NCBI GenBank assembly: GCA_003219345.1 | Contig: QHOP01000198.1 | Location: 1-9,050, forward strand | Direction: 5' to 3' | Source of the DNA: Verrucomicrobiota bacterium | GTDB lineage: Bacteria > Verrucomicrobiota > Verrucomicrobiia > Limisphaerales > AV2 | DNA: 9,050 nt | In this document: positions 1-6,413 of the stretch, in pieces | How positions within the stretch are numbered: position 1 is the stretch's first letter | Layout: each line of letters starts with the position of its first letter | Made by a program: the position numbers and the translations under genes | Notes under the pieces: model-generated | Told to the model about the DNA's origin: nothing | Databases searched by the model: none | What the model saw: only the letters and a program-made list of their open reading frames with translations

Positions 1-957
1 CATCGGCGAAATGTTTGAGCGAGTCCTGATACATTTTTACTCCGCGGCTTAACAGGCCCGCCGCATGGAAATCATCGGCCCGTTCGCTCAGGCGGATGGC
101 CCGCACCACACCGCGCAGGAACTCGGCCTCCTTCTGGTCGCCGCGAGCGGCCCGGATGTCCGCCAGCACGGCATAGACGCGCATCCGGTCACCTTTGCCC
201 TGCTCGCCGTCGCTCGGGTCAATGGCAATGGCCTGCCTGGCGACCTTCTCGGCTTCCTCGTCCTGGCCAGCCTGGTGCAAGAGCAGCGCCTTCCAAATCA
301 GCGGGCGCTCCTCGAACTGATCGCGAGCGAACACTGCATCCAACCGCGGCATGGCCTCCTGCCCCGCACGTTGGATCAGCAGCTCATACGCGCGATCATC
401 CCCACCCGCCTGGTCGAGCATGCTATCCACGATGGCGCGCGCTTCGGCCTTGCGCCCGGCATGGATGAGCGCGGCGGCGGCGGCTTGTGCAAGGCGGCTG
501 CCCTTCGGCCCCTTCGAATAGTGGCCGCCGCTGACGTTCTCGAAATCGAAGTCCATCCCGCTCATGCCTGGAGAAAGCAGTTGTGCGAGATCCTTCACAC
601 CCCAATGAGAGGACTGCTCCAGCAGCACCAGCACGTCGTCGTGCCGTCCGGCGCGATGGTAGAGCGCCACCAGCGACTTGAGCGGTTCCATCGCGGGGCT
701 CTGGCCCATGGCCATGGCGATGTCGGGATAGCCGCGTTGGTTCGAGGCCTGTTTGATCGCCTTGGCGAGTTGATCCGTGAGCAACTTCTCCGCTTCGGCG
801 AGCCGCCCAACTTGAACCAACACCTCTACGAGAATACGCGTCTGGTAAGCATCGGCGTATTCGTCGCCAGGATTCGCGTTTGCGTCCGGCTTGGGCATGG
901 CAGCGGCCAGGCCTTCGGCGACCCACTCCGGCTTTTCGAGCAAGTGGCGGTCGCCAG
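1..957 (-). pseudogene. TPR-repeat protein, C-terminal portion in shifted frame, runs off window
   Basis: This is the continuation of the gene starting at 2331, read one register away. From about 957 down to base 2 the frame is open without a stop for about 319 codons and has a coherent TPR character: segments such as WKALLLHQAGQDEEAEKVAR followed by QAIAIDPSDGE have the W, G, A and final P spacing of a canonical TPR unit, and YAVLADIRAARGDQKEAEFL is a second helix pair. The junction reads naturally (LRALLA then DRHLLEKPEWVAEGLA) if one base is restored near 950, so the ancestral protein was a single chain of more than 775 residues, its C-terminus lying beyond the window. A separate start inside this part (ATG at 898) is possible, but it has no signal peptide and falls mid-helix, so an independent gene is unlikely. 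Either a sequencing error or a true frameshift explains it; no slippery heptamer typical of programmed frameshifting is seen. Confidence 0.65.
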
Positions 958-2331
958 CAACGCGCGCAGCTCCTTTACACCTTCCTCAACCTGGTCGGCG
1001 GCCAGCAGTGCGCGGTAAAGATTTTCGCGGATGCTGCCGCTCTTCTCGCCGGCGAGATCGGGCTTCGCCGCCACGGTGCGCGCGAGCGTCAGCATGCGGT
1101 CCGTGTTGCCTGTCCTGGCAGCAACGCTGAAGTAGGTCTCCCAATATGGCAGCTCGGGGGTTTGCGCCAGCAAATCGTGCAGAAATGTGTCCAACGCCGC
1201 CGTGGAGCCCGCGCGCTCGAGCGCTGCGACCGCAGCACTCTCGACCTGGAACTCACCTCCCTCTTCCGTCGCGCGCCGGGCGAACTGGGCCGCGTCGACG
1301 GTGCGCCCGCGAACGATCAACGCCATGAGGTAATATGTCTTCGCAAGCTGCTTTTCGTAACCATCGCCGAAGCGGCTGTTCTCCAGGTCCGCGAGCGCAT
1401 CGGCGGCGTTCGCTGATTTTGCGGGCTTGGTTTGCGCGAACTTTTTCTCCAACGCCTCGTAAAGCTCCAGTGCGTCGAGCGACTCCGCCAACCCCCAGCG
1501 CGGCACTTTCATCTCGTTGACAACTGCGAGTGCAAGTTGGCGCGCCAGCGCCTGTGTCGCCTTGCCTTCGATGGAGAGATTGCTCGCTTTCGACAGAAGC
1601 GCGCGGCGAACGTAGGGTGTGGCGTCTTCCTGGCCTACGATGCCCACCAGGTCGGGCAGGCTGATGGAGCTGTAGCCCAAATCGCGATCTCGCTCCGCAG
1701 CGGTGAGCTGGCGTTCGACGCCGGTGAGGATTGCTTTCCGATCATCTGACAGTGCGAGAAGCGCTTCGTCGAGTGCGCGAAAGACGTGCACCAACCCCAT
1801 CGCCTCGTCCCGCTTGGCTTTGAGCAGCAACGCCTCGAAGGCCGAAGCCTGCCTGGCCAGCTCCGTGAGGTCGCCAGTGAGCGCCTGCCCGAGCATCCGC
1901 AGACCGAACTCGCGAGTGTCCTCCAACGTGCTGGGCGCACGCCGGGCGGCGATGGCCTTGGCGAGTTCATCCCAGGCGGCGGGCGGCGGCAGGGCCATCA
2001 GCAGATCCTGCGCTTGCGGAGGCGGCTCTTCTCCACGGCCAGCGCCAAAACGCGCTTGCATGGGAAGCCTGGCAAACCGGTCTCCCAGTTCGAGCCATTC
2101 CCGCGCGGCAGCAGCGGGGGCCAAAGAAGCGGCGCGCGTCGTGAAGTTCGTAAGGTCGGCACGCAACTTTGCCGAATCGGAGGGAGGTTTTGTCGCGGGG
2201 TCAGTCTTGCCAGACTGCTCGGCCGCGCGCTTCAAAACGTCTGCCGCTCCACGCAGCGGTTCAGCAGCAGGCCCGGCAGCGGTGAGACAACTCATGGCAA
2301 CGGGCACGGCGAGCAAGTAGCTTGAGCGCAT
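826..2331 (-). CDS. Secreted TPR/helical-repeat protein, N-terminal portion (frame breaks near 950)
   Basis: A long, alanine- and leucine-rich, mostly helical protein of unknown specific function. I place the start at the ATG at 2331 because it begins a clear signal peptide (basic MRSS, hydrophobic core LLAVPVAMSCLTAAG, likely cleavage before AEPL), so the product should be exported. The same frame is open further upstream to an ATG at 2484, but that stretch is proline/tryptophan-rich and precedes the signal peptide, so it is probably not translated. The body consists of helix pairs such as LYRALLAADQVEEGVKELRALL, typical of degenerate TPR arrays that scaffold protein contacts. After about residue 460 the frame loses its character (Ser/Pro/Arg-rich tail) and stops at 826, while the same protein style continues in the neighbouring frame. 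No good ribosome binding site is visible. It lies 246 bases downstream of carB on the same strand. The role as a periplasmic or outer-envelope scaffold is inference. Confidence 0.75.
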   Translation of the reverse strand: MRSSYLLAVPVAMSCLTAAGPAAEPLRGAADVLKRAAEQSGKTDPATKPPSDSAKLRADLTNFTTRAASLAPAAAAREWLELGDRFARLPMQARFGAGRGEEPPPQAQDLLMALPPPAAWDELAKAIAARRAPSTLEDTREFGLRMLGQALTGDLTELARQASAFEALLLKAKRDEAMGLVHVFRALDEALLALSDDRKAILTGVERQLTAAERDRDLGYSSISLPDLVGIVGQEDATPYVRRALLSKASNLSIEGKATQALARQLALAVVNEMKVPRWGLAESLDALELYEALEKKFAQTKPAKSANAADALADLENSRFGDGYEKQLAKTYYLMALIVRGRTVDAAQFARRATEEGGEFQVESAAVAALERAGSTAALDTFLHDLLAQTPELPYWETYFSVAARTGNTDRMLTLARTVAAKPDLAGEKSGSIRENLYRALLAADQVEEGVKELRALLATATCSKSRSGSPKAWPLPCPSRTQTRILATNTPMLTRRVFS

Positions 2332-2530
2332 AAGCCTGATTCGATTTGATTGGCTCCAAAGACCTAACTGAAGGCTGTCACCACCCCACCAGAAGTCAAG
2401 CGGCACGATTACATGAGGGGGGAAAGACCGGGTAGATCGTGACCCCTCTATGGTGACGATCAAGGCGTTGACCGGACGACGCAAGGCTGAGCTGCTTCGG
2501 CTTTTCCTCGAAATTTACAATCATTCCAAA

Positions 2531-2561
2531 CGCGGAACTCGGAACGCGGAGTGCGGAATGA
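2531..2561. repeat. Four-unit heptanucleotide tandem repeat after carB
   Basis: Four imperfect 7-base units follow one another: GGAACTC, GGAACGC, GGAGTGC, GGAATGA (phase from 2534), preceded by CGC. The consensus is GGA-N3-C. The tract begins only about 17 bases beyond the carB stop codon. The rest of the 2332-2577 gap shows no gene; it holds one imperfect dyad (GATCGT at 2435-2440 with ACGATC at 2456-2461) without a T-run. Confidence 0.7.
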
Positions 2562-2577
2562 AGGCGTTGCGTTCAAT

Positions 2578-4128
2578 TCAGTTCTTCGTGGCCGCGAGTT
2601 CTTCCTCAAAATCGACGATTTCTTTTATTTGAACCAAAAACCACCGGTCGATCCTGGTCAGGTTGAATATCTCTTCGACGGTGAATCCGGCGCGGAGGGC
2701 GTGGCGGATGAAAAAGATTCTCTCGGCGTTGGGCACGCTCAGCTTGCGGCTGATCACGTCGCGCGGGAGGATGTCGCGGTCGCCATAGACTTCCGTGCCG
2801 ATGCGCCACGGTTTGCCGTCGCCGCCCAGGCCGCTGCGGCCAATCTCCAGTGAGCGCAGGCATTTTTGCAGGCTCTCCTTGAACGTGCGGCCGATGGCCA
2901 TCGCTTCGCCCACGCTCTTCATTTGAGTGGTGAGCGTGGGATCGGCTTGAGCAAATTTCTCGAACGCAAAGCGCGGAATCTTGGTGACGACGTAATCAAT
3001 CGTCGGCTCGAAGCTGGCCGGGGTCTCGCGCGTGATGTCGTTCCTGATTTCATCGAGCAGATAGCCGACAGCGAGTTTGGCGGCGATCTTCGCGATGGGA
3101 AACCCGGTGGCCTTGGACGCGAGCGCGGAGCTGCGGCTGACGCGCGGGTTCATCTCGATGATGACCATGCGCCCGTTGTCCGGGTTGACGGCGAACTGAA
3201 TGTTCGAGCCGCCAGTCTCGACACCCACGGCGCGGATCACAGCGAAGCTGGCATCGCGCATGATCTGAAATTCCTTGTCGGTCAGCGTCTGGATGGGCGC
3301 GACCGTGATGGAGTCGCCGGTATGCACGCCCATCGGGTCGAAGTTCTCGATAGAACAAATGATCACGCAGTTGTCAGCTTTGTCGCGCATGACTTCCATC
3401 TCGTATTCCTTCCAGCCGAGCAGCGATTCTTCGATGAGGATTTCGGCGACAGGCGAGAGGTCCATGCCGCGCCTGGCGAGTTCGTCGAACTCGTCGCGGT
3501 TGTAGGCGATGCCGCCGCCAGTGCCGCCGAGGGTGAACGCGGGCCGGATGATGAGCGGGAAGCGACCGATCTTGTCCACGACAGCACGGGCCTCTTCCAG
3601 GTTGTGGGCGGTGCCGGAGATCGGAACGTCGAGGCCAATGGACAACATGAGTTCCTTGAAAGCCTTGCGGTCTTCGCCTTTGTGGATGGCCTCGGCTTTG
3701 GCGCCGATCATTTCAACGCCGCGGCGCTCGAGCGCGCCGTTGCGGTGAAGCGCCATCGCGGTGTTCAGTGCGGTCTGGCCGCCAAGCGTCGGAAGCAATA
3801 CGAGTTTGTGAGGAATTTCGGATTTCGGATTTCGGATTTCGGATTTGGCAGCCACCGGCACGCCCATGCGCTTCATTTCCTCCAATTCGCGCATGATGAT
3901 TTTTTCCACTGCTTCGGGCGTGATCGGTTCGATATAAGTGCGGTCGGCGAACTCCGGGTCGGTCATGATGGTGGCCGGGTTGGAGTTCACCAGCACGACG
4001 CGGTAGCCCTCCTCCTTGAGGGCTTTGCAGGCCTGCGTGCCGGAATAATCGAACTCGCACGCCTGGCCGATGATGATCGGGCCGGCGCCGATGATCAGGA
4101 CGGAGTGAATGTCGGTGCGTTTCGGCAT
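2578..4128 (-). CDS. carB: Carbamoyl-phosphate synthase large subunit, N-terminal half only (CarB1-like)
   Basis: Carbamoyl-phosphate synthase makes carbamoyl phosphate from bicarbonate, glutamine-derived ammonia and two ATP in the cytoplasm, feeding pyrimidine and arginine synthesis. These 516 residues match the first half of CarB: the opening MPKRTDI, GAGPIIIGQACEFDYSG (residues 14-30), VNSNPATIMTDPE, GGQTALN, the ATP-grasp glycine loop RPAFTLGGTGGGIAYN, GWKEYEMEVMRD, CSIENFDPMGVHTGDS and EMNPRVSRSSALASKATGFP, so the carboxyphosphate domain looks catalytically complete. It stops soon after NLTRIDRWFLVQI, inside the oligomerisation domain, near residue 510 of the usual about 1,070; the carbamate-phosphorylating and allosteric halves are absent and not found downstream. 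A split carB (carB1/carB2) is known in some methanogens and Aquifex, so a functional half-subunit is possible; truncation is the alternative. Residues 95-106 (KSEIRNPKSEIP) come from a heptanucleotide repeat. The start gives the canonical N-terminus. carA is not adjacent; ruvB lies upstream. Confidence 0.93.
   Translation of the reverse strand: MPKRTDIHSVLIIGAGPIIIGQACEFDYSGTQACKALKEEGYRVVLVNSNPATIMTDPEFADRTYIEPITPEAVEKIIMRELEEMKRMGVPVAAKSEIRNPKSEIPHKLVLLPTLGGQTALNTAMALHRNGALERRGVEMIGAKAEAIHKGEDRKAFKELMLSIGLDVPISGTAHNLEEARAVVDKIGRFPLIIRPAFTLGGTGGGIAYNRDEFDELARRGMDLSPVAEILIEESLLGWKEYEMEVMRDKADNCVIICSIENFDPMGVHTGDSITVAPIQTLTDKEFQIMRDASFAVIRAVGVETGGSNIQFAVNPDNGRMVIIEMNPRVSRSSALASKATGFPIAKIAAKLAVGYLLDEIRNDITRETPASFEPTIDYVVTKIPRFAFEKFAQADPTLTTQMKSVGEAMAIGRTFKESLQKCLRSLEIGRSGLGGDGKPWRIGTEVYGDRDILPRDVISRKLSVPNAERIFFIRHALRAGFTVEEIFNLTRIDRWFLVQIKEIVDFEEELAATKN
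3812..3847. repeat. Heptanucleotide tandem repeat inside carB coding sequence
   Basis: On the plus strand, GGATTTC occurs three times in tandem (3820-3840), followed by GGATTTG (3841-3847) and preceded by a degenerate GGAATTTC (3812-3819). Because seven is not a multiple of three, the tract is read in all three registers within carB and yields the heptapeptide period SEIRNPK, seen as KSEIRNPKSEIP. It keeps the carB frame open. It shares the 7-base period and GGA-N3-C pattern with the tract at 2531-2561. Confidence 0.9.
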
Positions 4129-4143
4129 AGTTCAAACGGCTAC

Positions 4144-4177
4144 GGATGAAACACAGATGAAGCACGGAAGGGAAGGG
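4144..4177. repeat. 11-base tandem repeat plus GGAAG repeat between ruvB and carB
   Basis: Two 11-base units, GGATGAAACAC (4144-4154) and AGATGAAGCAC (4155-4165), are directly abutted and differ at two positions. They are followed by GGAAG, GGAAG, GG (4166-4177). The tract occupies about a third of the ruvB-carB spacer (4129-4216), which contains no clear terminator or ribosome binding site. It resembles low-complexity intergenic repeats that I recall from PVC-group genomes, though I cannot verify this here. Confidence 0.55.
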
Positions 4178-4216
4178 AAAAACCAGTCTGTGCGCCATTC
4201 AGTGTTCCTTGCGTGG

Positions 4217-5162
4217 CTAGAAAAGGCGCGCCTGCTGTCCTGCCCCTGTTTTCAACCCCAGCTTCTTGAAACTCAACTCCGTCGCCACGCGGCCCTGGGA
4301 AGTACGGTTCAAATAGCCTTCCATGATCAGATACGGCTCATAAACCTCTTCGATCGTGTCCGGCTCCTCGCCCACGGCCACAGCAAGCGAGTTGATGCCC
4401 ACCGGCCCGCCGCCGAATTTCACGATGACCGCTTCCAGAATGCGCTTGTCCATTTCGTCGAGACCGTTCTGGTCGATCTCGAGCATCGCCAACGCTTTGT
4501 CCGCGACGGAAGCCGTGATTCGGCCGTCGTGTTTGACCTGCGCATAATCGCGCACGCGCCGCAGCAAATTGTTCGCGATGCGCGGCGTGCCCCGGCTGCG
4601 TCGGGCGATTTCGTGCGCGCCATTTGGTTCTATGTCCACATTCAGCAGCCGCGCTGAGCGCACGACAATCTGCTGCAACTGCTCGGCCTGGTAGTAATCG
4701 AGCCGCTCACGGCAGGTTCAGGCGCACACTCCGCGCGTTGGGTCCCTGGTCAATGATGATGTCGAGCTTGAAATCCTCCATCGCCGGATACAGGTATTCT
4801 TCGATGGTCTTTTGCAGGCGATGGAGTTCGTCGATAAACAGCACGTCGCCTTCTTCGAGATTCGTCAGCAAACCGGCGAGGTCACCCGCTTTTTCGATGA
4901 TCGGACCGCTGGTGGCTTTGAGGCTGGTGCCCATCGCCTTGGCCAGGATGTAAGCGAGCGTGGTCTTGCCGAGGCCGGGCGGGCCGCTGAGCAGGATGTG
5001 GTCGAGCGCTTCGCCGCGCTGCTTGGCCGCCTGCACGGCGATTTCGAGCCGTTCCTTGACCTTGGCCTGCCCGGTGAACTCGGAAAAGAGCGAGGGGCGC
5101 AGCGTCATTTCCAACGCGGCGTCGGGTTTGGCCAACACATCTGAAATCATCCGCTCAGCCAT
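4217..5162 (-). pseudogene. ruvB: Holliday-junction branch-migration ATPase RuvB, broken by about 74-base internal deletion
   Basis: RuvB is the hexameric AAA+ motor that, with RuvA, drives Holliday-junction branch migration in recombination repair. The first part (5162-4710) has LRPSLFSEFTGQ, Walker A GPPGLGKT (residues 60-67), TSGPIIEKAGDLAGLLTNLE, Walker B VLFIDE (107-112), YPAMEDFKLDI and QGPNARSVRLNLP, then meets TGA at 4709-4707. Four bases later another frame resumes at 4705 with RLDYYQAEQLQQIVVRSARL, the sensor 2 region RGTPRIANNLLRRVRD, and the winged-helix C-terminus (KFGGGPVGINSLAVAVGEE, EPYLIMEGYLNRT). The block normally linking them, FTL-x-GATTRxG...PLRxRFG, about 26 residues with sensor 1 and the arginine finger, is gone. 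Comparison with E. coli RuvB spacing implies 74 lost bases, which also explains the frame change. As written it cannot make an active motor. Neither ruvA nor ruvC is adjacent. A local assembly error is a serious alternative. Confidence 0.9.
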
Positions 5163-5456
5163 CTCGCGTCAGAATGCGAAAAGCGTAACGCAGCGGCAAG
5201 GGGAAAGACGGGCAGCCGCATGAATGAACTGGTGGGAATCATGCGCCGTTCGACGCGCACTTTTACTTCCGGGAACGCAATCAAGATTCGTGTAGTTCAT
5301 CCCGAGCTGAGGCACTGGAAGGCATTGGCGCAACCAACACAGTAAAAGCAGTAAGGTCTTCTCCCTGCCGCCTCTCAGGTCTCGACCCACCTTTCGCCAC
5401 GCTGGCCGGGTGATATGCATTCAGGGTACGTTGATCCGCTATTGAAGAGTCAGGCG
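5163..5456. other. Divergent intergenic spacer between ruvB and the pseudopilin gene
   Basis: This 294-base spacer separates the two divergent gene sets and so must hold promoters for both unless the pseudopilin starts at 5415. I see no convincing -35/-10 pair, tRNA, riboswitch-like fold or conserved small ORF. Short frames here lack family features. Confidence 0.5.
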
Positions 5457-6326
5457 ATGCAATTAACAAAATCAGTGAAGTTGAATGACCCGTGCGGCCA
5501 ACGGTTGTCCTCAGTCGGGTTTACCTCGACCGAACTCCTGGCGGTTATGGCCATGATTGCCATCCTGGCCGGCTTGTTGTTGCCCGTGCTGGCCAGGGCG
5601 AAATCGCAGGCCCGACGCGTCCAATGCATCAATAATCAGAGGCAGTTGTTCCTGGCGTGGGCGCTTTATGCGGACGACCATGACGATCGTCTGGTGCCGA
5701 ACGGGCATGCACCCGTGACCGCTTTTGGCCAGCTGTGCATCAAGCTTTGGGTGACGGGAGACAGCCATTTTTTTGCTCCCGCATTTACAAACGAGGACTT
5801 TCTGCTGGATCCGCATCTCGCGGCTTTCGCCTCCTACTTGCAGTCGGCGGCAACTTTTAAATGCCCGGAAGATCGAAGCCTCTACCGCGATCCCTTTCCT
5901 CCGTTCATTGAATCAACCCGCGCAAAAATCCGAAGCTACTCTCTGAATTGTTTTCTGGGGTGGGCGGTCGATCCGAAGGAATTAACTCCAAACTACGAAG
6001 TTTTCCTCAAGACATCCGATTTGGTCTCGCCCGCCAAACTGTTCACTTTCCAGGATGTTCATCCCGACAGCATCTGCTATCCCGCTTTCATGGTTTACAT
6101 GCCTGAGAAGATGGAAGGCTTTTTCCATTACCCTTCCAGCCTGCATAATCGCTGCGGCATTCTGACGTTCGCAGACGGTCACGCCGAGACCCATAAGTGG
6201 ACCGACCCGCGCACGATGCCGCCGGTCAGCGGCAGCGTGCTCATGCATTGGGACACGGAGCCCGACAACGCCGACTTGACCTGGATACGAGCGCGAACCA
6301 CTTGCCGGACACCAACCCCGCCGTGA
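5457..6326 (+). CDS. Type II secretion/pilin-like pseudopilin with H-X9-DG domain
   Basis: A pseudopilin-type protein, expected to be processed by prepilin peptidase at the inner membrane and to assemble into, or associate with, a type II secretion or type IV pilus-like fibre. The leader ends in Gly21, followed by FTSTELLAVMAMIAILAGLL: Phe at +1, Glu at +5 and a hydrophobic N-terminal helix, the standard N-methylation motif. After a basic stretch come CINNQRQLFLAWALYADDHDDR and, near the C-terminus, His230-NRCGILTFA-Asp240-Gly241, an exact H-X9-DG motif followed by HAETHKWTDPRT. This architecture belongs to the large DUF1559-like/H-X9-DG family that is multicopy in Planctomycetota, Verrucomicrobiota and Lentisphaerota. 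Its 289 residues are normal for the family. I chose the ATG at 5457 because it gives a 21-residue leader and has GAAGAG upstream; an in-frame ATG at 5415 adds 14 residues. No secretion-machinery gene is nearby, so its partner and cargo are unknown. Confidence 0.88.
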   Translation: MQLTKSVKLNDPCGQRLSSVGFTSTELLAVMAMIAILAGLLLPVLARAKSQARRVQCINNQRQLFLAWALYADDHDDRLVPNGHAPVTAFGQLCIKLWVTGDSHFFAPAFTNEDFLLDPHLAAFASYLQSAATFKCPEDRSLYRDPFPPFIESTRAKIRSYSLNCFLGWAVDPKELTPNYEVFLKTSDLVSPAKLFTFQDVHPDSICYPAFMVYMPEKMEGFFHYPSSLHNRCGILTFADGHAETHKWTDPRTMPPVSGSVLMHWDTEPDNADLTWIRARTTCRTPTPP

Positions 6327-6373
6327 CGGAGAGGGTTGCTCTTTCCAGGATTGAATACCCCTTTGGCTCATTT

Positions 6374-6410
6374 AGGCTGTCGGCATGTCTCCAGGAATCA
6401 CAGACAGCTT
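6374..6410 (+). promoter_or_regulatory. Possible stem-loop just upstream of the oxidoreductase start
   Basis: AGGCTGTC (6374-6381) can pair with GACAGCTT (6403-6410), giving eight pairs including one G-T wobble, around a 21-base loop. The loop contains AGGA (6393-6396), the only purine-rich candidate ribosome binding site before the ATG at 6414, although its spacing (17 bases) is long. It might affect translation of the downstream gene, or be chance. Confidence 0.2.
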
Positions 6411-6413
6411 AAC

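Noticed and set aside
940..960. Programmed ribosomal frameshifting in the TPR gene
   Set aside because: No X-XXY-YYZ slippery heptamer or strong downstream structure is evident, and loss of a single base explains it more simply.
65..1018. A 317-codon open frame on the plus strand opposite the TPR protein's second part
   Set aside because: It is codon-aligned antisense to a convincing TPR frame; its own sequence has no protein-family features.
2435..2461. A rho-independent terminator for carB
   Set aside because: The six-base arms have a 15-base loop and no T-run follows on either strand, so it is not a convincing terminator.
2332..2484. An N-terminal extension of the TPR protein to an ATG at 2484
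   Set aside because: The signal peptide starting at 2331 would be buried 51 residues in; the extension has atypical composition.
2866..4149. A 427-codon open frame on the plus strand opposite carB
   Set aside because: It is codon-aligned with carB on the other strand, is rich in His/Asp/Arg, shows no family motif, and carB itself is unmistakable; it is a GC-driven shadow.
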